Position numbers and translations under genes: made by a program. Source: Paenibacillus sp. D2_2 (lineage in GTDB: Bacteria; Bacillota; Bacilli; Paenibacillales; Paenibacillaceae). Taken from it: a stretch of DNA of 64,000 bases. The notes below the pieces were generated by a model. It saw only the letters and a list, made by a program, of their open reading frames with translations. It was not told where the DNA came from and made no database searches. The stretch covers positions 785,001-849,000 of the forward strand of contig NZ_CP133605.1 of assembly GCF_031199965.1 (NCBI RefSeq). The letters run 5' to 3'. Below are positions 54,255 to 64,000 of the stretch, piece after piece; within the stretch, counting starts at the first letter, position 1; every line of letters starts with the position of its first letter.

Positions 54255-54490
54255 GGACAGAGTACGGCCTTAGCGCCTTATTCTCTGTCCTTGGTACCTG
54301 AGAGTTTCCGTCCCTCCACGTCAGTGGAGGAACTTACCCCTTTGGTGGCAACAAATATGCACTCTCCAGAGTTGCTTGAGAATGGCGGTTCTGGGACCTG
54401 AGAGATTCGTTGCCAATCGGCAGCTGGCAACTTGCTCCTTCGGTGTCGACGATGATCATTGTCGAGCTCTCCCGACCTTTCTCGTTCGCG
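54255..54490 (-). promoter_or_regulatory. Tandem glycine riboswitch of gcvH
   Basis: Reading on the minus strand, the first aptamer runs from GGGAGAGCTCGAC through CACCGAAGGAGCAAG to TCTCTCAGGTCCCAGAACC. The second runs from CTCTGGAGAGTGC through CACCAAAGGGGTAAG to ACTCTCAGGTACCAAGGAC. These are the conserved glycine-aptamer cores. A GGACAGAG/CTCTGTCC hairpin follows but lacks a T run, so control may be by start-site access or by an unusual terminator. Confidence 0.92.
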
Positions 54491-54536
54491 AATTACGATT
54501 AATAGAGGTTGCTTAAATATGGGTAAATATAACATT

Positions 54537-54566
54537 AGATTATGGCAAGATATGTTCGATTGTCAA
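54537..54566 (-). promoter_or_regulatory. Promoter of gcvH
   Basis: On the minus strand, TTGACA (54566-54561) and TAATCT (54542-54537) are separated by 18 bases, placing the start about 40 bases before the first aptamer. Confidence 0.6.
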
Positions 54567-54603
54567 TGACAAGCGATGAAATCAAATGTGAAGAAAATAT
54601 CAA

Positions 54604-54633
54604 TTGACAAAGAGTGGAAATCTCAACTAATGT
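54604..54633 (+). promoter_or_regulatory. Possible promoter of the gcvT operon
   Basis: TTGACA (54604-54609) and TAATGT (54628-54633) are 18 bases apart and lie 30 bases before the riboswitch. The -10 box is weak. Confidence 0.45.
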
Positions 54634-54662
54634 AGAGTTGACATTTGAAAATGGCGAATGAT

Positions 54663-54935
54663 GGTAAAGGGAGAGACTGCTGAATCATAGCAGCGCCGAA
54701 GGAGTAAACCCTTAGGGGTGAATCTCTCAGGCAAAAGGACTTTTACCGGACGCATCTCTGGAGAGTACTGTTATTCACATATCGAATACAGTCACCCAAG
54801 GGGAAAGCCGAAGTGAGACACGGAAAGCAAACGATCATGTTTGCGGAATTTCGGCGACACTCTCAGGTACAAAGGACAGAGCGAGAGAATAAGAGGTTGT
54901 TTTGCAACCGCTTTCTCTCGCCTGTCCTTTTGTTT
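54663..54935 (+). promoter_or_regulatory. Tandem glycine riboswitch and terminator of gcvT-gcvPA-gcvPB
   Basis: Aptamer 1 runs from AAGGGAGAGAC through GCGCCGAAGGAG to AATCTCTCAGGCAAAAGGAC. Aptamer 2 runs from TCTGGAGAG through CACCCAAGGGG to ACTCTCAGGTACAAAGGAC. A long stem then pairs AGGACAG-GCGAGAGAA arms (from 54873 to 54928) and ends in TTTTGTTTTC. The terminator 5' arm touches the end of aptamer 2, so glycine binding should permit transcription, as for B. subtilis gcvT. Confidence 0.94.
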
Positions 54936-54978
54936 TCTTATTTTCATGGTTAGTCCAAATAACGTGTCGAGGTGAATC

Positions 54979-56107
54979 ATGAGTCAATTAAAGAGAACAC
55001 CAATATTTGATCAATATTCTGCATTCTCGGGAGCACGATGCATTGACTTCGGCGGCTGGGAGCTTCCTGTTCAATTCATCGGAATCCAGCGTGAGCATGA
55101 GGCGGTTCGTACCCATGCTGGATTATTCGATGTCTCCCATATGGGTGAGTTTATCGTAAGCGGACCTGCTGCCCTGACGTATCTAGAACAGATGACAACG
55201 AATGATGTATCACGGCTTAAGGATGGCAGAGCACAATATACACTCATGTGCTATCCCGATGGAGGCGTTGTCGATGACATCCTCATTTATCAAATGAAGA
55301 GTGACCAGGTACATGCTTGTTGTGAATGCATCTAACATCGACAAAGACTATGAATGGTTGCAGAAGCATCTGATCGATGACGTGAACTTGACCAATGTAT
55401 CGGATCGTACTGCATTACTTGCCCTTCAGGGACCGAATGCTCAATCCATTCTCTCTGCAGTCACAGATGTGGCTATTGATTCACTCGCCCCTTTTCATTT
55501 CCTAGCGGAAACACAGATATGTGGCGTATCAACTTTGCTGTCTCGTTCAGGCTACACAGGCGAGGATGGTTTCGAGCTCTATTTGTCCGCAGATGATGCT
55601 GCGCATGTATGGATAGAGCTGCTTCGTGCGGGCGAGCCGTTCGGCTTGCTGCCGGCAGGACTCGGGGCAAGAGACACGCTGCGCTTCGAGGCACGTCTTC
55701 CGCTGTACGGGCAAGAGATTACAGCTGACATTTCACCGCTTGAAGCCGGACTTACCCGGTTCGTCAAGCTGGATAAGGGCGATTTCATCGGCCGAGAGTC
55801 CCTCACTAAGCAGAAGACCGAAGGGCCAGCTAGGAAACTGGTCGGTATTGAAATGATTGACAAAGGCATTCCTCGTTCGCATTATCCTGTGCTAGCCGAT
55901 GGGCGCGTTATTGGCGAAGTTACGACAGGCACCCAATCACCAACATTAAAGCGCAATTTAGGACTTGCCCTTATTGAAGCCTCATTTTCCGAGCTTGATA
56001 CAGAAATCCTGGTCGAGATTCGCGGCAAGCAACTGAAAGCCCGCATTGTCTCCACCCCATTCTATAAACGCAATCCGATCCCTGCCAAAGGAGCGAATCC
56101 ATCATGA
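54979..56107 (+). pseudogene. gcvT: Glycine cleavage system T protein, aminomethyltransferase (frameshifted)
   Basis: GcvT transfers the methylene unit from the H protein to tetrahydrofolate. About 375 residues are spread over two frames. The first has [22 protein letters not shown] and [20 protein letters not shown]. The second resumes [20 protein letters not shown] and runs to the end (GYTGEDGFELYL, DTLRFEARLPLYGQEI). One extra base at about 55308 (CAGGTACATG) explains the split. Everything else matches the family. The start ATG has CGAGGTG upstream. It overlaps gcvPA by four bases (ATGA). Confidence 0.93.
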
Positions 56108-57460
56108 AGCATCGTTATATTCCGATGACGGAGCAAGATCAAGTCGATATGCTGCAACAGATTGGTATCTCTTCGATTGAGGAGTTATTCCGCGATATAC
56201 CAGCCTCCATTCGATACAATGGAGTACTGCCTATGTCTGAAGCGTTAGATGAGGCAGCAATGATGAAGCATATGAAGCAGCTTGCTGCACGCAATGCAGA
56301 CAGTGAGAGTCATACGAGCTTTCTCGGTGCAGGAATCTATGACCATCATATACCGGTTGTGATCCAGCATCTTATTTCTAGATCCGAATTTTATACAGCC
56401 TATACTCCCTATCAGCCTGAAATTAGCCAAGGGGAATTGCAAGCGATTTTCGAGTTTCAATCCTATATTTGCGAATTGACGGGTATGGCTGTTGCCAATG
56501 CAAGCATGTATGATGGAGCAACAGCTCTCGCTGAAGCTGGAGCCCTAGCGGTTGGTGCGACGAAGCGCAAGCAGCTGGTCATATCCAGTACCGTCCATCC
56601 TGAAGCACGGCAGATCGTTCGTACGATGGCTCGAGGGCTTCATGTTGAAGTCGTTGAGATTGGATATAAGGATGGCGTTACTGACATTCGAGGAACTGAA
56701 GCGTGTTGTTACGAGCGACACGGCTGCCTTGCTTATCCAATCGCCGAATTTCTTCGGCTGCATTGAAGATGTATGTGCGATCGAGCCAATTGCCCATGCA
56801 CATAAAGGCTTGCTAGTGATGAGTACGAACCCGTTAAGCCTGGCGCTGCTGGAGAGTCCGGGCAAGCTTGGCGTCGACGTATGCGTCGGAGATGCGCAGC
56901 CACTTGGCATCGCTCCTTCATTTGGTGGACCAACATGCGGCTTCTTCGCGGTAGCGGAACCATATATGCGGCGAATCCCTGGAAGAATCGTCGGACTCAC
57001 GAAGGACTTGGACGGCAAGCGCGGATTCGTTCTAACACTTCAAGCGAGAGAACAGCATATTCGCAGGGAGAAAGCGACATCCAACATATGTTCCAATCAA
57101 GCGCTACTTGCACTTGCCGCCTCTATCTATATGTCGGTGATGGGTAAGAAGGGAATCCAAGAGGTCGCGAAGCTGAATGTACAAAAGTCTCATTATGCTG
57201 CTGCACAGATTAGTAGCAAGGAGCAGATTTCACTTGCTTTCCAAGCACCTTATTTCAATGAATTCGTCGTCCGATTGCCGCAAGGTACCGATATCGATCG
57301 GCTTCATACCCTTCTCCTTGATAATGGATATATCGGCGGCTTGGATATTGCTCGCTTTTATCCTGAGCTTGCAGGACATATGCTCATCGCCGTCACCGAG
57401 AAGAAATCCAAATCGGACATCGAACAATTTATAGACTTGTTGGAGGTGAGCTGTGTATGA
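56104..57460 (+). pseudogene. gcvPA: Glycine dehydrogenase (decarboxylating) subunit 1 (frameshifted)
   Basis: This is the first half of the two-subunit P protein, about 450 residues. The first frame covers HRYIPMTEQDQVDMLQQIGI, SFLGAGIYDHHIPVVI and YTPYQPEISQGELQAIFEFQ. The second resumes ALLTFEELKRVVTSDTAALL and runs through FGGPTCGFFAV to the C-terminus. The shift lies near 56690 (GGCGTTACTGACATTC). It is translationally coupled to both neighbours by four-base overlaps. Confidence 0.93.
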
Positions 57461-58914
57461 AAGCGGAACAAGCGTTAATATTTGAACTAAGCCATCCTGG
57501 ACGTACTGCTTATTCCTTGCCGGAATGTGACGTTCCGGAGATCGAGCTTCATGAGCTCATCCCAACCTCCATGCTGCGCAGTCAGGAAGCGGAGCTCCCT
57601 GAAGTGTACGAGGTGGATGTAATCAGGCATTACACAGCCTTGTCCCGCCGCAACTTCGGCGTTGATAATGGCTTCTATCCGCTTGGCTCTTGTACGATGA
57701 AATATAATCCGAAGATTAACGAGGATGCTGCTAGGCTGACGGGACTCTCAGCCATTCACCCTTATCAGCCGATAAGCACTGTGCAAGGTGCTTTAGAGCT
57801 GATGTATACGTTGCAGGAGGATCTTGCTGTCCTAACAGGTATGGATAAGGTTACGCTTCAACCTGCTGCCGGTGCTCATGGTGAATGGACAGGATTAATG
57901 ATGATTCGTGCCTATCATGAGAGCCAAGGTGAGCAACGGACAAAAGTAATTGTCCCTGATTCCTCACACGGTACGAATCCAGCCAGTGCTACCGTGGCAG
58001 GCCTTGATACGATTACAATACCGTCTAATGAGCAAGGATTCGTCGACTTAGATGCACTGAAAGCTGCCGTCGGACCGGATACAGCTGCACTGATGCTTAC
58101 GAATCCGAGTACGCTGGGATTGTTCGAGGAGCATATCGTCGAGATCGCGAGCATCGTTCATGAGGCTGGTGGGTTGCTGTATTATGACGGTGCAAACTCC
58201 AATGCAATCATGGGAATTACCCGCCCAGGTGACATGGGCTTTGATGTCGTACATCTGAATTTGCATAAGACGATGAGTACGCCGCATGGTGGCGGTGGCC
58301 CAGGGGCTGGACCTGTCGGTGTGAAGAGCAATCTGATTCCATTCCTTCCTTCTCCAACGGTGTTGAAGCTTGAGGATGGATCATACGGCTTCGATCAAGG
58401 ATCGCCATTGTCCATTGGTCGAGTAAAAGCATACAATGGTAACTTCGGTATTCTTCTACGCGCCTATGTTTATATTCGTACCTATGGTCCAGAGGGATTA
58501 CGTCGTGTGTCAGAATGTGCTGTATTGAACGCCAACTATATGATGCACCGCCTAGCACCTTATTACGATATTCCATATCCAGGCGTGTGCAAGCACGAAT
58601 TTGTTATGTCAGGCAAGAGCTTAAAGCATTATGGCGTGCGCACTCTTGATGTTGCCAAGCGCCTGCTCGACTTTGGCTTCCATCCGCCAACCATCTATTT
58701 CCCACTTAATGTTGAGGAATGCATGATGATCGAGCCTACAGAAACAGAGAGTAAGCAAACGCTAGATCGCTTCATCGATGTTATGATCCAGATCTCACAG
58801 GAAGCGAAGGAGCAGCCTGAGCTCCTGCTCCGAGCACCGCATTATACAGACGTCAAGCGACTGGACGAAACGGGGGCCGCACGGAAGCCTGTATTGAATT
58901 GCGCGTGCAATTAA
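57457..58914 (+). CDS. gcvPB: Glycine dehydrogenase (decarboxylating) subunit 2
   Basis: This intact 485-residue PLP-dependent half of the P protein decarboxylates glycine. The PLP lysine is in [18 protein letters not shown] near residue 270. Other family blocks are [44 protein letters not shown] and [23 protein letters not shown] 57457 overlaps the gcvPA stop. It is the last gene of the operon and a terminator follows. Confidence 0.96.
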   Translation: MKAEQALIFELSHPGRTAYSLPECDVPEIELHELIPTSMLRSQEAELPEVYEVDVIRHYTALSRRNFGVDNGFYPLGSCTMKYNPKINEDAARLTGLSAIHPYQPISTVQGALELMYTLQEDLAVLTGMDKVTLQPAAGAHGEWTGLMMIRAYHESQGEQRTKVIVPDSSHGTNPASATVAGLDTITIPSNEQGFVDLDALKAAVGPDTAALMLTNPSTLGLFEEHIVEIASIVHEAGGLLYYDGANSNAIMGITRPGDMGFDVVHLNLHKTMSTPHGGGGPGAGPVGVKSNLIPFLPSPTVLKLEDGSYGFDQGSPLSIGRVKAYNGNFGILLRAYVYIRTYGPEGLRRVSECAVLNANYMMHRLAPYYDIPYPGVCKHEFVMSGKSLKHYGVRTLDVAKRLLDFGFHPPTIYFPLNVEECMMIEPTETESKQTLDRFIDVMIQISQEAKEQPELLLRAPHYTDVKRLDETGAARKPVLNCACN

Positions 58915-58931
58915 ATTAAATAACACCAAAT

Positions 58932-58984
58932 GCCCCGAGTAACCTATCCGACATATCGGATAAGGTGTCCTGGGCTTTTTTTCA
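58932..58984 (+). terminator. Terminator of the gcv operon
   Basis: GCCC pairs with GGGC at the base and ATCCGA with TCGGAT at the top; the stem is followed by TTTTTTT. Confidence 0.8.
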
Positions 58985-59081
58985 TTAATCCTAAACTGTT
59001 TTTATATTGTCGCTTTAAGTTTCGCGTTGTGGTGGCTACAATAACATAAATAGAGGAAAGAAACGAAGGGGGCATACAACT

Positions 59082-60491
59082 ATGAATATCCAGGAATTGA
59101 GGGAGCATCGGCAGTATCCGGACAATATCGGGCAGGAAAAGAGCCGTGCGACCTTTGAACGTGACTATTCGCGGCTGATCCATTCGCCGACCTTCCGTCG
59201 GCTGCAAGGTAAGTCACAGGTATTCGGGGCAGGGACCGGAGATTATTATCGGACTCGGTTGACACATTCATTGGAGGTGGCGCAAATTGCTCGGGAAGCG
59301 GCGCGTAGCCTACTTCGCTCTTACCCGGATGTCGCTGCGGAACGGGCTGACCATCCCGGACTGATTATCGACCCGGAGGTTGTGGAGTGCGCGGCGATCT
59401 GCCACGATTTCGGGCATCCTCCGTTTGGTCATAAAGGCGAAGAAGTGCTGGACGATATATTAGAGAAGTTGGTGGAAGACAAGGTCAGACAGGCTTTGAA
59501 GAACACAAGCCCTACTCCCGACGAAGAACAACGGGTACAAGCAGCTATCCGCCAGAAGTACGAGCATTTCGAAGGTAACGCCCACAATTTCCGGCTGATG
59601 ATGTTCCTGGAGAAACGGGAAAATATCGACGGTCTTAATTTGTCCGACGCGGTGTTGCTCGGGACGAATAAATACCCTTATCCCGGTACTGTTAACAAAA
59701 AGGGCCTTTATTTGCACGAGTGGGAGTATATTTCCTACATCCGCGATAGCTGGGGCATTCCGGAGGGTGAAAAAACGTTCGAAGCGCAGTTGATGGACTT
59801 ATGTGACGATATCGCTTATTCGGCACATGATCTTGAGGACGGAATCAAAGCGGGTAAAATCGAGGTGCATGAGCATTTTCTCAAGGATTCGCATATTCAG
59901 AGGTTGATTGTCGAGAAAATCATGACTTTGGAGGATCCTTTCTGGGGTGGCTGGACGCCGGATTTGATCCAAGTCAAGGTCGAGGAGGTACTTGACTCGT
60001 TCTTGCGGGTCTGGAATGAGAAAATGCCGACTTGTGATCAGGACCAATCCCGGACGCGCCGTGAGGTCAAGGCGTACTGGGTTAGTCTATTTGTCTCCAG
60101 TCTTGGCGTCATCTCTGACGGTAACTGGCAAAAGGTGACGTTCGTCAAGGAAGGCCAGGAGGACGAGGATATGCTACGTACGGTAAGCGTGTTAAAAAGC
60201 TTCGCTTGGGTGACGATGATACGTGACTTGCGGGTGCAACGACTGCAGAAGCGCAGTGCTTGGGTAGTCAAGCGGTTATGGGATGCTTTCGTTGATCCAG
60301 AGACGTCTAAATCGATTATCCCTGGCGACTGGCTTCGCCGCTTTGATCGCGATCAGGCGAGAGAGAAGCCGATATGGACCTGGGAGCATATGATTATCGA
60401 TTATATCGCGGGCATGACGGATGCTTATGCGGAGAAGATCTACAATGAGCTGTATGGTCTTAAGGTAGGAACGATATACGAGATGGATTAA
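59082..60491 (+). CDS. dgt: Deoxyguanosinetriphosphate triphosphohydrolase (HD domain)
   Basis: This 469-residue HD-domain dNTPase releases triphosphate from dGTP. The metal site is complete: the first His in RTRLTHSLEVAQIAR, HD in AAICHDFGHPPFGHKGE, and the late Asp in LCDDIAYSAHDLEDGI. FRRLQGKSQVFG at the N-terminus is typical of dGTPases. ATG 59082 follows GAAGGGGG. It stands alone, ending convergently against tdk across a shared hairpin. Confidence 0.93.
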   Translation: MNIQELREHRQYPDNIGQEKSRATFERDYSRLIHSPTFRRLQGKSQVFGAGTGDYYRTRLTHSLEVAQIAREAARSLLRSYPDVAAERADHPGLIIDPEVVECAAICHDFGHPPFGHKGEEVLDDILEKLVEDKVRQALKNTSPTPDEEQRVQAAIRQKYEHFEGNAHNFRLMMFLEKRENIDGLNLSDAVLLGTNKYPYPGTVNKKGLYLHEWEYISYIRDSWGIPEGEKTFEAQLMDLCDDIAYSAHDLEDGIKAGKIEVHEHFLKDSHIQRLIVEKIMTLEDPFWGGWTPDLIQVKVEEVLDSFLRVWNEKMPTCDQDQSRTRREVKAYWVSLFVSSLGVISDGNWQKVTFVKEGQEDEDMLRTVSVLKSFAWVTMIRDLRVQRLQKRSAWVVKRLWDAFVDPETSKSIIPGDWLRRFDRDQAREKPIWTWEHMIIDYIAGMTDAYAEKIYNELYGLKVGTIYEMD

Positions 60492-60493
60492 AT

Positions 60494-60525
60494 AAAGCGG
60501 CCGGCGTAAATGCCGGCCGCTTTTA
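60494..60525. terminator. Bidirectional terminator between dgt and tdk
   Basis: AAAGCGGCCGGC pairs with GCCGGCCGCTTT around GTAAAT, with T or A runs on both sides. Confidence 0.92.
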
Positions 60526-60559
60526 TCATCTGTAACGAAACTAATGCGGTTGTATCTTG

Positions 60560-61129
60560 CTACAGCGGTGGGTTGGTGTGACATTTACGGCAAACCGGGT
60601 AATAGGATTCGTTGCCGCCGATTTGAATTTGCTCGCCGGTATAGACGGGTTTTCCGTTCTCCACTCGCAAATTCATCGTCGCCTTACGTGCACAGAACCA
60701 GCAGATTGTCTTCATTTCTTCGATTTTATCCGCGTAGATGAGCAGCTGACGGCTACCCTCGAACAGCTGATTTTGGAAATCATTCTTCAGCCCGAATGCC
60801 ATCACGGGAACGTCCAACTCGTCGACGATTCGGACTAATTGCTTAATACTCGCTTCACTCAAGAACTGGCATTCGTCCACCAGCACGCAGTAAAGTCGCG
60901 GGGTATGGTTTTTTACAATTCCAAATATGTCTGTATCCGTGCTTACCGGTAAGGCCTGTCGGCGCAACCCGATCCTGGAGGAAACGAAGCCGACCTCATC
61001 TCGATCGTCGACATTGGGAGTGAAAATAAGCACTGGTTTGTTCTGTTCTTCGTAATTGTGGGCCACCTTCAAAATTTCAATCGATTTACCACTGTTCATT
61101 GCCCCATATTTGAAAAATAACTGTGCCAA
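60560..61129 (-). CDS. tdk: Thymidine kinase
   Basis: This 189-residue type-II thymidine kinase makes dTMP by salvage. It has the P-loop [15 protein letters not shown], the catalytic-region [10 protein letters not shown], a lasso region and a structural zinc site [18 protein letters not shown] and the substrate loop [11 protein letters not shown] fit the family. It is convergent with dgt; the two act in opposite directions on the deoxynucleotide pool. Confidence 0.95.
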   Translation of the reverse strand: MAQLFFKYGAMNSGKSIEILKVAHNYEEQNKPVLIFTPNVDDRDEVGFVSSRIGLRRQALPVSTDTDIFGIVKNHTPRLYCVLVDECQFLSEASIKQLVRIVDELDVPVMAFGLKNDFQNQLFEGSRQLLIYADKIEEMKTICWFCARKATMNLRVENGKPVYTGEQIQIGGNESYYPVCRKCHTNPPL

Positions 61130-61279
61130 TCTATGACGCCCTTTCTCTAGTTCGTATCTTAACTATGATTATTCTATCATATATTAATAGGCTATTTGAA
61201 TGCCGAATGAGAGAGCAACATTTCCAATATCGCCTTGTGATATAAATAGACATGAATTCCAAACAAGGAGATGAAGAAA

Positions 61280-62041
61280 TGGGTAAATTAGATAATAAAA
61301 TTGCTCTAGTAACTGGTGCGAGTCGGGGATTGGTCGTGGCATTGCCTTACGTCTAGCACTGGAGGGCGCATTAGTCGCAGTACACTATGGGACCAGGCAG
61401 AATGAAGCTGAAGAAGTAGTTTATAAGATCGAACAAGCTGGAGGATCCGCATTCGCGGTCGGCGCTGACTTAAGAACCCTTAACGGCATTAATGACTTAT
61501 ATACGTTATTGGATGAGTCGCTTCAGGAACGTACAGGCGGCAATCAGCTTAATATCCTAGTAAATAATGCCGGAATCGGTCAAATTTTAACCTTAGAAGA
61601 GGCCACGGAAGAGTCTTACGATGAGGTCATGAACATGAATGTTAAAGCTCCATTTTTTGTAACCCAACAAGCGTTACCGCGTCTGAAAGATGGAGGGCGC
61701 ATTATCAATATCTCATCATTTGTCACACGAATAGCCTCCCCTGGCGTTTTCACATACAGTATGTCTAAGGGAGCGATTGACGTACTTACGCACACCCTCG
61801 CTCAGCAACTTGGGGAACGTAATATCACAGTGAACGCTATTCAGCCTGGTATTATTAATACAGAGATGAATGCTGGGACGCTACAAAATCCGAATGGACA
61901 GAAATATGCTGCTAGCCTCTCAACCTTTAACAGGTGGGGGAGCCAGAAGATATTGCGGATATTGCTGCTTTTCTTGCTTCATCAGACAGCCGTTGGATAA
62001 CAGGTCAGTTCATTGATGCAAGCGGCGGATCTCATCTGTAA
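61280..62041 (+). pseudogene. Short-chain dehydrogenase/reductase (frameshifted)
   Basis: Three frames join into about 254 residues of classical SDR type, close to FabG. The nucleotide motif VTGASRG is followed after the break by IGRGIALRLALEGALVAVHY. NNAG is present, as are the catalytic Ser in NISSFVT and the Tyr/Lys of YSMSKGA, then PGIINTEM. The end, [14 protein letters not shown], is in the third frame. Breaks lie near 61330 (GGGGATTGG) and near 61937 (one G short in TGGGGGAG). ATG 61280 follows AAGGAG. The substrate is unknown. Confidence 0.9.
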
Positions 62042-62050
62042 TTAGTGTCA

Positions 62051-63190
62051 TCATTCTTTGTTGGCATCGGCCAGTATCTTACCTGCTTCCAGCTTCGTCA
62101 TTTTGCCATAGTCATAAGTCTCTCCGCTGTCAGTCGCCAACTTCTGAATGGAAGACAGCTGCGTCTTCGTTGCCGGCTGGGCCTGGATGAGAGCCATCAT
62201 ATTGTCATGCGCAATCTTCTTTGCCAGCTCCGGATTGTCGATCAGGTACAGGATTCGATACATCGCGTCAATGGCTTGTTGCTCGCTCTCAATGCCATAA
62301 CCGGAGTCGGTACTGAGCATAAAGCGATCCGGGTACTTCTTCATAATCGTTATAAAGGTCTCAGGATGTCCGCCTCCTTCGGGATTATAGACGGAGAACC
62401 CGGCGAAGAAGTCAGCATACAGATTCGGGTGCTTTGCGAGTAGTCGATCAATCTCCTCTGGTGAGTTGTAGGCGTTCATATGACCGAAGATGAAAATGGT
62501 GTTCGGATGAGCCTCCAGAGCTTCCTCCAGCTTGAGAACCGGATAACCACTCGGTGGGTCGATGTGAAGTAATATTGGTGCGTTATAAGTAGCAATGAGG
62601 TCGTAAATCTCGGGTAGGAACCCATCCATGGGATCTGAGGCCTTCCAAGCGACTTTGGATACCACAGGTGAGTAGGTCGAGGCAGCGGCAATTTCGCCAA
62701 GGCCAAAATAACCTTGCTCGAGATTGTTGCGGATGACGTCTAGACTTCTCTTGTCATGAAGGTCGAAGCCTGAGAAGAAGGGGAGAAATTGATCAGGCGA
62801 TTTTTGATAGGCTGACCAAGAGACAGAATCTGTCCCGATCGCACTTGGCTCAGACACGTCACCGAAGAGAACGACTTTGTCGATATAATCTTTTTTCCAG
62901 ACATTTAGCATCGAAGAATAACGCGCGCCAGAGGCATCGTGGTTATGTATGTCGACTAATTCCAGGGGCTGGAAAGCATCGACAAGCTGCTCAAGTGTTG
63001 GAGTGTCCCCGGCTTGCTTCAGCTTCGACACGCGATCAGCTACTTCTTTAATGGGATCCGCCTCAGTTGTTCCTGCTCTCTCAAATGGCCAATAGCGTGT
63101 GCTGCTTAACAGTACCATGGCGATTATGACGATGCAGCAGATTACCAACAAAGCTAGACCAGCCTTCTTCGGATTCAGTCTCGTACTCAT
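62051..63190 (-). CDS. Membrane-anchored amidohydrolase (amidohydro-rel/PF04909 type)
   Basis: This 379-residue protein has an N-terminal anchor (AGLALLVICCIVIIAMVLLS) and a metal-dependent amidohydrolase barrel. Metal-site motifs are VDIHNHD near residue 80, LLHIDPPSG, FIFGHMNAYN and STDSGYG. The relatives I know are mostly cytosolic decarboxylases or hydrolases, so an extracellular placement is noteworthy. GTG or ATG choice is not at issue: ATG 63190 is followed by STRLNPKKAG. Its neighbours give no clue to substrate. Confidence 0.85.
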   Translation of the reverse strand: MSTRLNPKKAGLALLVICCIVIIAMVLLSSTRYWPFERAGTTEADPIKEVADRVSKLKQAGDTPTLEQLVDAFQPLELVDIHNHDASGARYSSMLNVWKKDYIDKVVLFGDVSEPSAIGTDSVSWSAYQKSPDQFLPFFSGFDLHDKRSLDVIRNNLEQGYFGLGEIAAASTYSPVVSKVAWKASDPMDGFLPEIYDLIATYNAPILLHIDPPSGYPVLKLEEALEAHPNTIFIFGHMNAYNSPEEIDRLLAKHPNLYADFFAGFSVYNPEGGGHPETFITIMKKYPDRFMLSTDSGYGIESEQQAIDAMYRILYLIDNPELAKKIAHDNMMALIQAQPATKTQLSSIQKLATDSGETYDYGKMTKLEAGKILADANKE

Positions 63191-63314
63191 CGTAAACCCT
63201 CCTATTTTTCTTGTAGGGAACGTTGTTTAAATTGAATATAATATACCTTGATCTAGTAATATTTGTAAATCAATATATTGGTAGCTTTCTTATGTAACTC
63301 TAAGAAGCTATAGA

Positions 63315-63361
63315 AAAGGCTGTAATAGGTCACTTGTTCCTAACCTATTACAGCCTTTACC
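63315..63361 (-). terminator. Intrinsic terminator of the methyltransferase gene
   Basis: AAAGGCTGTAATAGGT pairs perfectly with ACCTATTACAGCCTTT. On the minus strand it is followed by TTTTC. Confidence 0.88.
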
Positions 63362-63367
63362 TGTCCA

Positions 63368-64000
63368 TTATATTCGTCTTGCAGTAATCATTATCTCAAT
63401 GTCATTTACAGATAACCGCTTTGTACTAAAGTTGCCGGCTATACAGCCATATCCGTCTAATACCTCAAATCCTGATCCTTCAAGAAGAAGCTTTAGTTCA
63501 CGGAATGTGAAAGCTGTTGTGTAAATATCAACTTCCTTGGTGTCTCCTTTAGAGTTAGTGATCGTCTCTTTGGTACTTGAGGTACTTGTGTAAGCATCGA
63601 TACTTTCGTTAGTCCGAGCAACGTTCAAGACGTTAATAGCTGTTAAAGTAAAAAGTGCCTGGGGCCGTAACAAACGATGAATTTCTCGTAATATCTGTCT
63701 ATGTCCCTCATCATCACCTGCTAAGCCAAAAGCTCCTTCACACAGACAAATAGCACTATCAAATTGTTGAGACAAGGGTACATGACGGGCATCTGCCACC
63801 ATGAACGTCGCATTCAAATTTTCCTCTGCAGCTCTTTTCTGAGCTAGTTCAATAAATGAAGAAGTAATATCAATACCTGTTGGTATAATACCACGACGTG
63901 CCAACTCCAGACTATGTCGACCCGGACCACATCCTATATCAAGGATTGAATCCCCAGTTCGCAGTTCCATATGTTCGATCAGAAAATCAACTTCTTGAAG
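63368..64000 (-). CDS. SAM-dependent class I methyltransferase (partial, 5' end outside window)
   Basis: The frame is open to the window edge, reading LQEVDFLIEHMELRTGDSIL, so the true start lies beyond 64000. Visible motifs are motif I ILDIGCGPGRHSLELARRGI, TGIDITSSFIELAQ, MVADARHVPL and the post-motif LCEGAFGLAGDDEGHRQIL. This fits the UbiE/small-molecule methyltransferase group. The substrate is unknown. A strong terminator follows its stop. Confidence 0.88.
   Translation of the reverse strand, partial: LQEVDFLIEHMELRTGDSILDIGCGPGRHSLELARRGIIPTGIDITSSFIELAQKRAAEENLNATFMVADARHVPLSQQFDSAICLCEGAFGLAGDDEGHRQILREIHRLLRPQALFTLTAINVLNVARTNESIDAYTSTSSTKETITNSKGDTKEVDIYTTAFTFRELKLLLEGSGFEVLDGYGCIAGNFSTKRLSVNDIEIMITARRI

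Noticed and set aside
54979..57460. True pseudogenisation of gcvT and gcvPA
   Set aside because: Only one shift in each, no other damage, intact riboswitch, intact gcvPB and gcvH and preserved stop-start overlaps all argue for sequence error.

Overview
The window looks like a chromosomal segment of a Paenibacillus-type Firmicute of roughly even base composition. The signs are strong AGGAGG-type ribosome sites, YesM/YesN-type two-component systems beside sugar ABC transporters, an RpiR regulator, cre-like sites, a CotH kinase, tandem glycine riboswitches, and an exopolysaccharide locus like ydaJKLMN of Bacillus subtilis.

Layout: 1-600 holds the 3' end of a 23S rRNA, a 5S rRNA and an rrn terminator, followed by an intergenic cluster of DnaA-box-like 9-mers (605-840). 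An IS3-family element with a broken orfB lies at 1.04-2.43 kb. At 2.7-9.9 kb are a GH105-type glycosidase, a variant purine riboswitch in front of an EamA exporter, a zinc-ribbon protein, formate-THF ligase and an Eis-like acetyltransferase. At 10.0-24.2 kb is a carbohydrate locus: a GHL10-type glycosidase, an RpiR regulator, an ABC binding protein with two permeases, a DUF4127 protein, an FAD oxidoreductase, then histidine kinase, anchored binding protein and AraC-type response regulator. At 24.4-28.1 kb (minus strand) are a GlsB-like protein and a VTC-DUF4956-CotH operon. At 28.2-35.3 kb are a metallophosphatase, a Fur-boxed heme monooxygenase, exonuclease III, a VanZ-RDD protein, a LysR/MFS pair and a YdjC/ChbG deacetylase. 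At 35.5-39.2 kb is an operon in which the two halves of the plant Tm-1 protein are separate genes, with an extra Tm-1-type TIM barrel fused to an AraC domain. At 39.8-49.9 kb is the exopolysaccharide operon. A second IS3-family element lies at 50.7-52.0 kb. The right end holds a MurI-GNAT reading frame, divergent gcvH and gcvT-gcvPA-gcvPB each behind a tandem glycine riboswitch, dgt, tdk, an SDR, an anchored amidohydrolase and a truncated methyltransferase.

About twenty otherwise well-preserved genes, including gcvT and gcvPA, are broken by single-base shifts that are repaired by one inserted or removed base, often next to a homopolymer. I read this as residual sequencing or assembly error more than gene decay. 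Such genes are listed over their full extent and typed as pseudogene only because the reading frame is broken as given.

The signals I find most worth attention are the purine riboswitch with a hairpin inserted in its kissing loop, the split Tm-1 operon, the DUF4127/FAD-oxidoreductase sugar locus with a shared TCTCCA operator motif, and the DnaA-box cluster after the rRNA operon.
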